From Allomyces arbusculus (taxonomy: Eukaryota > Blastocladiomycota > Blastocladiomycetes > Blastocladiales > Blastocladiaceae), in NCBI GenBank assembly GCA_027604705.1, contig JADHYV010000094.1, positions 1-62,555 on the forward strand: a stretch of 62,555 nucleotides of DNA, given 5' to 3'. Numbering within the stretch: the stretch's first letter is position 1; each line of letters starts with the position of its first letter. Under the pieces are notes generated by a model that saw nothing but the letters and a program-made list of their open reading frames with translations, was not told the DNA's origin and ran no database searches. Below are positions 23,348 to 34,394 of this stretch, one piece after another. A program made the position numbers and the translations under genes.

Positions 23348-24919
23348 ATGGACGAGGACGAAAACATGATTATCGACGTGGTCTCGCCCGATGAGCCTGC
23401 GGGCGGGCTCAAGCAAGAGAATGGCGGTTATGCGTGGGAGGAAGAGTACAAGCGGTCGTGGGACGTGCTGCAAGAGGACGAGAACGGTCTAATCAGCACC
23501 ACCGTCACGCAGCTGTCGAATCAGCTCAAGCGCAAGCGGTTCGTGCCGTTCACGTCCATGATCGACGCTTGTAACGTGTGCTAAATGACTGCCGCCAACA
23601 TAGTCTCTTGCGCGACACCCGCACGCTGCACCGCGGTCTCGTGCGGCACCTGATCCTCGTCGTCGACCTGTCCGAATCCATGGCCGAAAAGGACCTCAAG
23701 CCCTCGCGGCACGACCTGGTCCTATCGACTCTCTCCACGTTCCTGGTCGAGTTCTTTGACCAGAACCCGCTGTCGCAAGTGGCCGTGGTCGTCACGCACG
23801 ACGAGCTCGCGCACCTCGTCACGGAACTGAGCAGTAACCCGGCCGACCACGTCCGCGCGTTGCGCAACGCCGTGCGCACGCCCAAAGGCGAACCGTCGCT
23901 GCAGAATGCGCTCGAATTGGCGCGCGGCACACTCGCGCACGTGCCGTCGCACGGCACGCGCGAGGTCCTGGTCGTGTTCTCGTCGCTGACGACGTGCGAC
24001 CCGGGCAACATTTTGGACACGCTCGATGCGTTGGTCAAGGATAGCGTGCGCGTGTCGGTCATTTCGCTCGCGGCCGAAGTGCATATTTGCAAGAAAATTG
24101 CGCAGAGCACGCATGGCACGTTTACGGTCGCGCTCAACGAGCCGCACTTGAAGGTATGGGGTGGTTAGTTCGCGTTCGCGCGTGGTGCGCTTGGATCGGG
24201 CCCGGTTAGGTGCTCACGATTCCAAACCACGACGTAGGAGCTGATTCTCGAGAACGTCCCGCCACCGCCGATCGCGCAGCGGTCTATGGCGCGCAAGGCA
24301 TCCAACCTGATGCGCATGGGATTCCCGGAGCGTATCACGGAGCGTGTGCCGACGTTGTGCGCGTGGTACGTGTTCCCATGGTCGTGTAATCGCGACGGCG
24401 ATGTTCGCTGACTCAACCGCTTTTCCCCTCCACCAGTCACAGCAAACCCACGACCAAAGGATTCACCTGTCCCGTTTGTTCCGCCAAAATGTGCTCCGTC
24501 CCCGCCGAGTGCGTGCTGTGCGGTCTGACGCTCGTGCTCTCGCCGCACTTGGCGCGGTCCTACCACCACCTGTTCCCGGTGCTGAACTTCATCGAGGTGA
24601 CCGACTGGTGCAAGTACGCTTGTGTAATCCTTGCCCGCGTCGCTCTTCCACGTTGCGCACGACTAACTCGGGTGCCCATAGAATCCATGCCGACAACGAG
24701 TGCGCCGGATGCATGGGCGCACTCCCAGCCCCACCGGCACCTGGCGAGCAAGGGCTGGCCGTGATGCGCACGCAGGCCACGGGCCGGTACGCGTGCCCGC
24801 GGTGCAATCAGCACTACTGCATCGAGTGCGACGTGTTCATCCACGAGGCATTACACAATTGCCCGACGTGCTCGAGCGGAACGAGTGCCGGAAGTCCAGC
24901 AGCGGATGCGGCGATGTAG
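23348..24919 (+). CDS. SSL1: TFIIH subunit p44/SSL1
   Basis: Five exons: 23348-23538, 23604-24153, 24238-24365, 24437-24613 and 24682-24919, giving 427 residues (human p44 is 395). An acidic N-terminus is followed by the Ssl1 von Willebrand-like domain. That starts [24 protein letters not shown], with the expected DxSxSM metal-site motif and the TTCDPGNI loop. The C-terminal part has Zn-binding C4 clusters ([22 protein letters not shown]) and a RING-like end ([28 protein letters not shown]). In TFIIH, p44 activates the XPD helicase in nucleotide excision repair and supports transcription initiation. Introns are 65-84 nt; the first donor is GTTCGT. It ends 66 bp from MRPS16, tail to tail. Confidence 0.95.
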
Positions 24920-24985
24920 ATTGGTAACCTGGTAGGGACGGGCTAAAATCGTATATCGGCGAAACACAAATGTACACGGCTATGG

Positions 24986-25415
24986 CTACTCCTTGACGGC
25001 GAGCTCCTCTTGTTCTTCCAGCGTCGGCATCCGCACGACCCGGCGCGATGGCCGGTCGAGGGCCCACGGGCGCAGGTGCATGGGCTTTTCCGGGACGAGA
25101 CCGGCCTAAGATTCCAAACAACCGGCGGTCAGTTGCATCGCGCGGTGCTGACGATCACCGGTACAACGTCAAATTCACCTTGACGAGCAGCTTCTTGACG
25201 GGCGGCGTGGGCTGTGCGCCGACGGACAGCCAGTACTTGACGCGCGGCGCGGCCAGGTCGAGGTGCTTGTTGCCCTCTGGCGTCGGGACCGGATTGTACA
25301 TGCCGACGGCCTCGAGCGGCTTGCCGTCGCGGCGTGTTTTGGCGTTCGCGACGACAACACGGTACAGCGGGTTGTTGCGGCCGCCAATACGGGCGAGACG
25401 GATCCGGACGACCAT
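24986..25415 (-). CDS. MRPS16: Mitochondrial ribosomal protein bS16m
   Basis: Two minus-strand exons, 25179-25415 and 24986-25105, give 118 residues. The first 79 form a textbook S16 domain: MVVRIRLARIGGRNNPLYR, VVANAKTRRDGKPLE and VGMYNP, with VKYWLSVGAQPT near its end. The second exon adds a 40-residue tail, common in mitochondrial forms. S16 binds 16S-type rRNA in the small-subunit body. The protein starts with no separate presequence, as is usual for S16m. Its start is 501 bp from that of the divergent SPF30 gene. Confidence 0.95.
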
Positions 25416-25916
25416 GGTGGGGGGAGCTGGAAAATGAGTTGACCGGGTGGACAGTCGCGGTTGGAATGTATTGCGTGCAGTGAAGCCGCAGGAAATGAGC
25501 TTGACGGGGTTGAGGATTGCTGGATTGGGCCGGATTTGTCGTCGTTGATCACAGCGCGCAAAAGAGAAGTGTATGGGGATGCTGATGTCGTGCGGTGGAA
25601 ACGGAGCACGTGCCCGCACCTGACGACGCGACCCACCGCATCTCGTCTCGCCAACGACGTCCACGTCGTCGCCGAGTAGTACCCAGGCGATTCGTTGCCC
25701 ACTGTCCTGCCTCTAACTCGCCGCATTTCGCCGTGCACACCGCGCTCCGACACTTGTCTCGCCTGACGGCTGCGCCAAGACCTTTCCATCCGCTTCTCCG
25801 CGCCCGTCACTCTCCGCACGCACGACGCGCCGTGCCATTCCGCCCCGGAGCCCGTACGGACCCTGTCCCGAGCCCTCCCCTCCTCCCCGTCTCCCCCTCG
25901 CACGCGCGACTGAACC

Positions 25917-26915
25917 ATGGCTGAAGAGCTCGACAATTACTACTTTCAGCTCGAGCAGGTCAAGCTCGCGCTCGATGCCGACCCGCACAATGCCGACCTG
26001 CGCCAGCTGCTCGTCGATCTCGAGGAGGTGATTGCTCTCACGCAGTCGTTGACGGGCGCCAGTGCGACCGTGCCCGCCGCTGCACCTGTTGAACGCGAGG
26101 AGGCGACACCCGCTCCGAACGACGACGAATACAACGTGGCATCAAGCGATCTTGGACCGGTGTGGCCACCGTCTGCACCCGCCACTACCTCGTCGTCCTC
26201 GCCCGCACCTTCCTCGTCGATTGGCCCAGTATGGCCGCCTGCGCCCGCTGCAGCCCCGTCACCTTCCCCCGCGCCGACGCCGGCACCATTATCCGATCTG
26301 GTTCCGAAATACCGCGTCGGCGACCAAGTTGCGGCCAAGTGGGCAGTCAACGGCAAGATCTACGAGGCGACCATTTCGGCCGTCTCCACGCAGGCTGCCA
26401 AGACCCCCGACGACATTGTCTACTCGGTCGTGTTTTCCGGGTACACGTCGGTCGAGCTCGTGCGGCAGGCCGACGTGCAGGACTACGACCCAGCCATTAT
26501 TCACAAGCCCACGAGCAAGAAGCGTGCGGCCCCTTCCTCGTCTTCCGCGTCCACCGCGCAACCTGTCATTTCGTCGGTCGCCAACAACGACGACTCGGCG
26601 AAGAAGCGCAAAAAAGATCCAACCGTCAAGGCGGCCAAGCGTGCGGCCAAGATCGAGGCCGTCAACGCCGAGCACAACAAGGCGCAGCAGTCGTGGCTGC
26701 AGTTTGCGTCGGGCAAGAAAAAGGGCAAGGCTGTGTCGAGCACGTTCAAGCCCGTGCCGATTCTCGCCAAGAAGTCCATGTTTGCGACGCCCGATAACCC
26801 ACACGCCAAGGTGGGCGTCACGGGCAGTGGGCGTGGGATGACTGATTTCTCGGAGCGCGGGAAGCACAAGTTTGAGCCCGAGTACGACCAGTACGGGCAC
26901 TACGGGTCGCGGTAA
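25917..26915 (+). CDS. SPF30: Survival-of-motor-neuron-related splicing factor 30 (SMNDC1/SPF30)
   Basis: One exon, 332 codons. The N-terminal helix (MAEELDNYYFQLEQVKLAL) and the D-HNADLRQLLVDLEEVI segment match SPF30. After a Pro/Ser linker, a Tudor domain spans about residues 131-190 (VGDQVAAKWAVNGKIYEATI, VVFSGYTSVELV); it would bind dimethylarginine on Sm proteins. A Lys-rich region follows. The conserved C-terminus (SWLQFASGKKKGK, KSMFATPDNPHAKVGVTGSGRGMT) is diagnostic. SPF30 is needed for assembly of the tri-snRNP into the spliceosome in the nucleus. Confidence 0.95.
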   Translation: MAEELDNYYFQLEQVKLALDADPHNADLRQLLVDLEEVIALTQSLTGASATVPAAAPVEREEATPAPNDDEYNVASSDLGPVWPPSAPATTSSSSPAPSSSIGPVWPPAPAAAPSPSPAPTPAPLSDLVPKYRVGDQVAAKWAVNGKIYEATISAVSTQAAKTPDDIVYSVVFSGYTSVELVRQADVQDYDPAIIHKPTSKKRAAPSSSSASTAQPVISSVANNDDSAKKRKKDPTVKAAKRAAKIEAVNAEHNKAQQSWLQFASGKKKGKAVSSTFKPVPILAKKSMFATPDNPHAKVGVTGSGRGMTDFSERGKHKFEPEYDQYGHYGSR

Positions 26916-27283
26916 GTTGAGCGCGTGCGCGTGCAGTGTCGCTGCGGTTGGCGACATGCTCGACCACGGCTTGGCGAGCGATGCAACCGCCGAGATGGGC
27001 TCTGATCTGAATACAATCCATACCTTTTGAGCAGAACACGGACCGGATCTGGAAGCAGTTGGAGATAGCGAACTTGGTCGCCTGCGCTGCACTCAAACAC
27101 GCGGTCACGTTGCGCGCTTCAAGACACCGACTTCCACGCGACTGGAACGTTTCAACGCGCTCCTCGTCGAGTTCGTCCGGTCGTGCTCCTCGACTTCAAC
27201 GACCTCAACGACCTCCACAGCATTGAGCAATCTCTCGCACTGGCCGCATCCAACTATCTCAAACTTGAACTACACTGTCCATC
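26916..27283. other. Intergenic region
   Basis: A 368-bp gap between two plus-strand genes. It ends in a C-rich leader with several ACCTCCAC/CCTCAACGACC repeats just before the ATG at 27284. No gene is seen. Confidence 0.35.
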
Positions 27284-29016
27284 ATGTCAACCACCCGCTC
27301 CGCCGACGTGATCGTGATCGGCGGCGGCCTTGCAGGCCTCTCCGCGGCCCTCGAGGCCGCACAACACGGCGCGTCGCGCGTTCTCCTCATCGACAAGTCA
27401 CCCCGTATCGGCGGCAACTCGGCCAAGGCCACGTCCGGGATCAACGGCGCCAATACGCGCGCCCAAGCCGTACAGCACCTCGCCGACTCGCCGTCCCTGT
27501 TTGCCAACGACACGCTCCGGTCGGGCCAGGGTCGATCAGACCCGGCACTCGTTGACGTGCTCGCGAACGAGTCGGCCGCGGCGGTCGCGTTTGTCGAGGC
27601 TGAGGCCAGGGTCGCGCTCGATGTGGTCGTTCAGGCGGGTGGGCATAGCGCGGCGCGTACGCACCGCGAGGCGCCACGGGCCGACGGAATGCCCGCACCG
27701 GTCGGGTGGGATATCGTTCAGGGGCTCGCGAAGCGTGTGGCCGAGATGGACGTAATGGAGGTGGTCACGGGCGCGACGGTCACGACGCTCGAGCGGGACG
27801 ACGACGGCGGGTTCCGCGTGCGGATGGTCGTCAAGGCCAAGGCCGATGGGCATCAGCCGGATGTGCGCAAGATCAAGTCGCGCACCGTGGTTCTGGCGAC
27901 GGGCGGGTCCGTACTGTTGTTCGCCATCTGGCAAGCTTCCAACTCACCACGGGACATGATCAACGTAGCTTCTCGGCCAATGCGGCACTCCTCGCCAAAT
28001 ACGCGCCGCACCTGCCCGCGCAACTCCCCACGACCAACGGCGACTGGGCGCAGGGCGAGGGTCTGGCGCTCGCGCAATCCCTTGGTGCGACCCTGATAGA
28101 CCTCGACCAAGTACAGCTACACCCAACCGCGTTTGTCGATCCGGCCGACCCGACCGCACGGACCAAATTCCTCGCGCCTGAAGCTCTCCGCGGCCACGGG
28201 TCGATTCTCCTCCAGAACGGCCGCCGATTCACCAACGAGCTCGGCACGCGCGCGCAAATCGTTGCGGCCATGGCGGGCCAGCCGGCACTGCTCGTTGCCA
28301 ACGACGCGGTCGTCGCCAATTTTGATCCGGCCGTGATTAAGTTTTACGGGAAGCGCGGGCTCATGCGGGACGGGGTCGTTGGCGTCGATGCGCTCGCGGA
28401 TCTGATGCGTACAGGGCTTGGGTCGTGTGTGGCGCCGGACGTAACGGCTGAGGAGCTGAAGGCCGAGTTGGACGCGTACACGGCCGCGGCGAAGGGCGAG
28501 AAACCGGACGCGTTTGGCAAGACGGTGTTCCCGGCCGTGTTTCGCACGACGGATACGTTTGCAGTCGCGTGCGTGACGCCCGCCGTGCATTACACGATGG
28601 GTGGGGTCCGGATTGACAAGGACGCGCGCGTAGTGCGGAACGGCGGTGTCGTTCCGGGTCTCTTTGCGGCGGGCGAGGTGTCGGGAGGTCCGTTTGGCTC
28701 GATGTGCTTCCTCTCAGCCCATTTGATTAAGTGGACCAACGCTGGCGTTTGAACTGTAGGTGTGCATGGCGCCAACCGGCTTGCCGGCAACAGTCTTCTC
28801 GAATGCGTCGTATTTGGTCGACGTGCGGGCAAGAACGCGGCGCTCTTCCGCGGCGTCGAAGGTACGCCCACCTCTGTTGCGTCGCTGCCGTTCGTCGCAG
28901 CCGTGGCCGTCGGGGTCGTGACCTTGGCCGGGTGGTACCTGACACGCTTGCGCCGCCGCGTCGCCAACGCGGCTGCTGCCTCTCCCCCCTCTCGTCCCCA
29001 GAAAGCAAGCACGTAG
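27284..29016 (+). CDS. FAD-dependent fumarate reductase (OSM1/FRDS type), C-terminally anchored
   Basis: Exons 27284-27906, 27969-28687 and 28760-29016, giving 532 residues. The N-terminus has the Rossmann dinucleotide motif (VIVIGGGLAGLSAALEA) and GGNSAKATSGING. The substrate half has ATGGFSAN across the first intron, LDQVQLHPTAF, TNELGTR, and the C-terminal VHYTMGGVRID / [30 protein letters not shown]. Such enzymes reduce fumarate to succinate using FADH2 and regenerate NAD+ or FAD when oxygen is scarce. Unlike the soluble yeast enzymes, this one ends in a hydrophobic helix (VASLPFVAAVAVGVVTLAGW) and a basic tail, suggesting attachment to a membrane; that is inference. Both introns use the unusual donor GTCCGT. 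Confidence 0.93.
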
Positions 29017-29058
29017 GCGCGCGCCGTTCGCATTTTAGATATCCATTTTCCCAAATAA

Positions 29059-29569
29059 TCATTTCGTCGCTTCGATACCCACCACGTCCAACTGGTACAG
29101 GGTCACGCGGCCGTAGAAATCGGTACTGTCAGCAAACACGAGCTGCATCCGCGTGCGTGCCGTGTCGCGAACGGCGTCGGGCGCGGCAAATGTTTGCGGC
29201 GCGTTCGTGTCGTCCGGGTAGACGGTCCAGTCGGGCGTGATATGGCACGGGTGACCGACAAACCCGCCCTGGAAGGTCAGTGTCAAGGAATGGACGTGCA
29301 CGGCGCGACCAAAATCGACCACGATGCGCTGCGGCTTGCCCGCGTCCGAGTTCCAGCAGGTTTGCGCGTCGCCGTCGGTCAGGTGCTGCTTGCCGAACTG
29401 TGCCGTGTTGCGGTTCAGGACCGACGAGACTCTGAAGAGAGCGACTATTCGTCAGCTTTCTGTAAGGGCGGCTGGATGCGAGCTGAGGCCGTTGATTCGT
29501 TTGATCAACCACAGTCAAACGCACCACTCACTTGATTTGCACGCGGGGGTCGCTGAGAACGGAGGTCAT
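29059..29569 (-). CDS. NR2C2AP-like galactose-binding-fold protein, copy A
   Basis: Exons 29532-29569 and 29059-29431 on the minus strand give 136 residues, almost the length of human NR2C2AP (139). The family signature is complete: VSSVLNRNTAQFGKQHLTDGD, QTCWNSD, VHSLTLTFQGGFVG and DSTDFYGRVTLYQLDVVG. The protein is a single discoidin/F5-8C-type beta sandwich. In animals it binds the TR4 nuclear receptor, but the ancestral role is unknown. It ends only 42 bp from the fumarate reductase, tail to tail. This is the copy closest to the canonical family sequence. Confidence 0.9.
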
Positions 29570-29964
29570 GGTGGAGAGCGCGATAATTGCAATTTGCGGG
29601 CACTTGGATATCGGTCGCACCGCCGTGAATGATGAAGGCAAGATCTGCACCTCGTCGACGAGTTCACAATGACGATGCATACCTCGCGATCGCTGCTGGA
29701 AAATGAAAGCCAGTTGCTTTCTGGCCGGCACCGCACAACTGCCAGAATCATCATTGCTCCGCCAGAGCGCACGTACCCGAAACGCAGGTCCTGTCAATTG
29801 ACCAATCTTGCTCACCTCTGGTTCTCCATCCGCGACAGGGGCCGGGCGGGCTTTAGACTGGCTCTTTGCGCCAGCCCAGGGCAACGGTGACGCGAAATGA
29901 TGCTTCCAACGAACGACAAACAACAATATAAATAACCCGACCACCGAACGTCCGAAGCAAACTC

Positions 29965-30514
29965 TCACTGAGGCACCGGCTGGGCAGGTTGGGCCTCGAC
30001 CCCGACCACATCAAGAAGCGAGATGGCGACCTGGTCCTCGAAAAACCCAGAGCCCCGGGAAATCATGAGGGACAAGTGATCCAAGGGCACCGCCTTGACA
30101 CTGTCAGGCGCAATAAACGTTTGCGGCTTGGTCAAGCCCTTGGTCGGGCGCATGGTCCACACCTTCACCGATGGGATCATGGCCATGCACGCCATGGCGC
30201 CCCAGTTGTCCACGAACGCCATAGTGATGGCATGGATGTGAACTTGACGGCGGAATTGAATCGTGATGTGATATGGCCTGTCGTTACCGGAATACCAAGC
30301 AGTGTCCGGGTCGCCGTCGGTCATGTTCTGCGGGCCGTTTTCTGCGGTGTTGTTGTGGAGCACCGACGAGACCCTGTACGACATTTATTGCGTTTGGGTA
30401 AGGCAAAGTGAAATAGCGGCCAGAAATGAACGAGGGTGGAAGGGAAGCCGCTGCAGGAACGCAAGCATCTATGACGCACCAGATAGCGGTGTTGGCGTCG
30501 AGGAGGGAGGTCAT
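29965..30514 (-). CDS. NR2C2AP-like protein, copy B
   Basis: Exons 30480-30514 and 29965-30373 on the minus strand give 147 residues. The intron sits at the same place and phase as in copy A. Retained family features are VSSVLHNNTAENGPQNMTDGD, DTAWYSGND and DQVAISLLDVVGVE. The central FQGGFVG loop of copy A has become FVDNWGAM, and the C-terminus is extended by PAQPVPQ. Copies B and C are much closer to each other than to A. Likely a diverged tandem duplicate, perhaps with a new ligand. Confidence 0.85.
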
Positions 30515-31128
30515 GGCGCTGGATGGGCTCGTCGCGGGATGCTTGGATGGTGCTGGGACGGGCTCGTCGGGTGCTTGGGATGGTGCCGGACGCTGGTGTC
30601 GGTGATGCTCTGCGACAGCACCACTTTGTGTCGGCACTGGTCCAAAGAGGTTGGTCGGTTGGTGCTGCTGGGTGGAGAGCAAAGTTTTGGTCCATGAGGT
30701 CGTCCTTGCTTGATAAGAGCGCGGAGAGGGCACTTTGAGCCGGTCGGACAGGCGGAGGAGAAACTGCCCCAACGGCGACGAAAGCGAGAAAGGAGCAGCC
30801 AGGGGCCTCCTCGTGTCAGATGGAACGCTCCGCCCGCACACGCCAAACCCATTCCCCTCAATGCGAAGCATGCGCGACTGTGATACGCGCCCATTGATCT
30901 CGTCAAGTTGGTCCGCCAAGAATTAGGGTCAAGTCTAGCACCAATGAGCTGCAAGCCTACAATGGGCACCGATGATTTTAGCTCTCTGGCCCCAGTCCAG
31001 GGCGAGTCCGGCGATGCGAGATGGTGCTGGAAACGACGCAAAGTTCATTTGGCATGATAGATCCACAAACTGTCCAACACGACAAACAATTTATCTCGAC
31101 CGAACATCCAAACCAAAATAGGAGCCTC
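30515..31128. other. Duplicated upstream region of NR2C2AP copy B
   Basis: Roughly 30515-30935 aligns by eye with 31683-32105, the region upstream of copy C. Shared blocks include GGCTCGTCGGGTGCTTGGG, CGCTCCGCCC.CACA, CGCGACTGTGAT and AGAATTAGGG.CAAGTC. The promoter was therefore duplicated with the gene. The remainder is the 3' flank of copy C. Confidence 0.6.
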
Positions 31129-31682
31129 CTATTCGGCCGGCTGGGGCATATGATGGGCCTCGACCCCCACCACATCGAGCAGCGAGATGGCGACCTGGTC
31201 CGAGACCCCAGAGCCCCGAGGAATCATGATGGACAAGAGATTCAAGGCTACCGCCTTGACATTGTCGGGCGCAAAAAACGTCTGCGGCTCAGTCAAGGCG
31301 GGTTTCGGGCGCATGGTCCAGGTCGGTACTGACGGGACCGCGACAGCACACGACAGGGCACCCCGGTTCTCCACAAACACCACGGTGACGGCGTGGACGT
31401 GGACCGGGCGGCGGAAATGAATCTTGATGACATGCGGCCGCTCGTTAGCGGAATACCAGGCGGTCGACGGGTCGCCGTCAGTCATATTTTGCGGGCCACT
31501 CTCGGCAAAGTTGTTGTGGAGCACCGACGTGACCCTGCGCAAGACATCCATTGTGACGGTGAGCCAATGTGAACTGGTCGCTGGCAGCAAACGTGGTCAA
31601 TGGTGAAGTCGCTGCAGAAGAACAGGCTTGCGCGATGTACGCACCTGACTTCAGTGCAGTTGTCGCCGAGGAGTGAGGCCAT
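31129..31682 (-). CDS. NR2C2AP-like protein, copy C
   Basis: Exons 31645-31682 and 31129-31534 on the minus strand give 147 residues, the same length as copy B. Key segments are VTSVLHNNFAESGPQNMTDGD, STAWYSANE, VHVHAVTVVFVENRGA and DQVAISLLDVVGVEAHH. With copy B it forms a tandem pair with a repeat unit of about 1.16 kb that includes the upstream region. Function is unknown beyond the galactose-binding-like fold. Confidence 0.85.
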
Positions 31683-32427
31683 TGTGCTTGATGGGCTCGT
31701 CGGGTGCTTGGGCGGTGCTAGATGCTGGTCGATAGTGCTCCACGACACATCCAATTTGCACCGGCGCTGGTCGCTCGGTGATGCTGGGCGGAGAGCGAAG
31801 CTATTGGGCCCGTAAGGTTGGTCGGACTTGCTCGACAACCTGGGACGCCGGGAGAGTGCCCTGGGCCGGCCTGCCTGTCGGCCAGGGGCTGAGGGGATGC
31901 TGCGGCGCTGGCAAGGCGGAGCGAATGAGATTCTGTCGACGGCGACAAACGCGACAAAAGTGCGGCCAGGGCCCTCCTCCATGTGCCGCAGCGCTCCGCC
32001 CACACAAGCCGAATCCATTCCCTTCAACGCCAAGCACGCGACTGTGATGCACACGTCGCAGCTGGCAATGTTCGTCACGATGGTCGTCCCACGAAAGAAT
32101 TAGGGCCAAGTCGAGATGCGACGAGGAACTGCAATGAGTGGCAATGAGTCTTGACCACCGCCGGCACAAGTGTGAATATACGGGACCCACGCCCAGAATG
32201 CAAACGCGACAGCTGCGATGCTGGTCTGGCAGGAGGCCGATGGTTTACTCGCTGCAAAGGCGATTCCATAAAATCACGTCCCGTATCATGGCTCAAAGCG
32301 CTCATAAATTGTGACTTCAGGAGTAACGAACGCGAAAGATGCTGCCTGCCGTACATGGCAAGGGTCAGCACCGGTTGCTTCAAATGTTCGCCACGACGAC
32401 GACATGTGCCGTCGCTACAGCTGTGCC
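31683..32427. other. Region upstream of NR2C2AP copy C and of the GRDP-like gene
   Basis: The first 420 bases are the second copy of the duplicated promoter region. From about 32110 to 32427 the sequence is unique and closer to 50% GC. No further gene is seen. Confidence 0.4.
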
Positions 32428-33574
32428 ATGATCCGCATCGACTTCTCGCTGATGCGCCTGGTCCGTCCATTTGAATTTGCAACGATCAGTCACGACGTCC
32501 TGTCACTCACAATTTTGGATCGGATCGCGGTCAATCAGGCCAAGGCGCTGTTCTCGAGCGACCACGAGGACCAGGACGTGGACGGCACGTTTTGGGCGAA
32601 CATGCCCGCCGACCAGCCGTCTAACTACCCTCAACGAGTCGACCGCCACCGCCAGGATCGCGTGTGCTTCGTGCGTGCAAGGCCGAGCAGACGCTGACGA
32701 TGCGCGAGTACGCCGCGCTCCGGCTGCACAAGCAGGATCACACGTGAACGTTCTGACCGCGTTCACGGCCGAGCACGCGGCCGTGTTCCGGTTCCTCGCG
32801 AATGTTGCTCATATGCCGATCACGGCCGTGGCCAGCACGCAGATTCGCCCCAAGACGCGCGTGTTTGCGGGTAAGCACCGGGGTAACGCGTGCGATCTTG
32901 CCACGTTGTTCAATCAGGCGACCTGGGCCAAGCACGTGGCCGCGCTTTCAGCTCTCCCAGCCTGGGCCGACATCGAGTCCACCGTGTTTGAGCCGACCAT
33001 GGCCGGAACCAAAGACTCGCTCGTGCTGCCCAGCAACCGGATCCGGTTCGACCTCGTCCATCACGCATTTGAGGACGTGACGACCGGGCCGTGGTCCATG
33101 GATAAGGTCCTTGCTGTGCGTCGGCAGCGTCGGTTTGCGGCCAAGATGGTCAAGCTCGTGCAAGGCGGCGCGCACGCCTTCTATCATTTCCACACCGAGG
33201 CGCTCGTGCAATACCCCAAGTTCTTGGCTGTGATGGCCGTGCGGCCTACGAGGGTGTCGCTCGTTCCGACCAACCCGGTCGACTTGGCCTGGCAAATGCA
33301 CCAGCTGACGAATGCCATCTACGCGCGGCAGACGCTAGCAATCACGGGCCTTGTCGCCAACCACAACGACGCCAACGACGAGGAATCAAAGATGCAGCTG
33401 ACCAAGGGCGTCGAGGCCATGCCCGAGTTTTGGATGCGGCTCTTTGGCGAGGATTACTTCCACCCGAACGTTTCGTGTGCCACGGGCGCCAAGTACAAGG
33501 CCACCGACGCCTTGGTGGAGCAGGTCGCGGTTGAGGGTGAACACTCCAACATGGGCACACAGGCCTCTGGATGA
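32428..33574 (+). CDS. GRDP-like (DUF1399) protein with a disturbed 5' part
   Basis: The 3' 830 bases (about 32745-33574) form a clean open frame ending at 33574. It has the DUF1399 hallmarks: a YPKFLAVMAVRPTRVSLVPT block, the PVDLAWQMHQL motif (usually DLxWHTHQ) and FWMRLFGEDYF. The 5' part is coding-like in other frames. From ATG 32428 the frame runs through DRIAVNQAKALFSSDHED, then a change of frame is needed near 32620-32700 (KAEQTLTMREYAALRLHKQDH) and again at about 32743 (a CACAC slip site) to reach the main frame. I find no convincing splice sites there. Either tiny introns with weak sites exist, the sequence has errors, or the gene is decaying. GRDP proteins are poorly understood; plant members affect stress growth. 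Confidence 0.5.
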
Positions 33575-34394
33575 TGCATCAGCAACTGCTACGTTGGCTG
33601 AATTGCCGAGCAATCAATAATCAAACGTGTTATGACCGCGACGTTGGAGAAAGGGAGAAACGTGCTGGCTTCCACGGCAAGCTTCCATCCCTCCATCACA
33701 TTTTCCCTGCTTGTCCTAGCTCCCCCTTTTCTCGTTACTCCTTGAGATGTGGCGCACTTTGCGCTTTCGCTCAGCAGCCCTTCAGCGCCGCGCCCGATGG
33801 CCATAAAATAAAACAGTGGATCAATGCAGCATCCAAAGTTGGTGCTTGGACACGACAGACATGATTTATTGGCGCTGTCACACTGCTCCTGCAGCAGGCG
33901 TCAAGGGTCAGGCATGACAAGTTTCCCCAACATCCGGCATTCAAAGCGCTCTTTCCACAGTTCTGGAGAGCTTGTGATGACAACAACTGACGAGAACGTA
34001 AGCACAGCGCATCAGGTGGACTGTTTCCACCTTGTATGTACTGTTCCGCATCGTTGTGGCGTGAAGCCAGAAAGCCGACTTGAGATTGACAGCAGGAACG
34101 GCCATGCCAAATGAAGGACATGTCATGGAGTCTGATGATTCTCACAAACATACCTGGCCACAGGGCTGGACACCCTTGGTGTCCAAGAGACCGCAGTCAC
34201 CACCAATCTTGCCACCCAATCAATGAACGGCTTGTAGTAAAGAAAATCTATCGCATGAACCAAGTCAATCCAGCCTGGCTCCCCAACTGCACGCTCACAC
34301 ACGACGTGGACGGTTCCCCCTACAAGCCGAAGTGATGCCGAACCCGAGTGAGCCGCGCCTGGTTCCCCCCACCGGCCGCAGATCCGACCCGGCA
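33575..34394. other. Intergenic region
   Basis: An 820-bp gap between the GRDP-like gene and the end of the P4-ATPase gene, with lower GC than the flanks. No feature is supportable. Confidence 0.35.
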
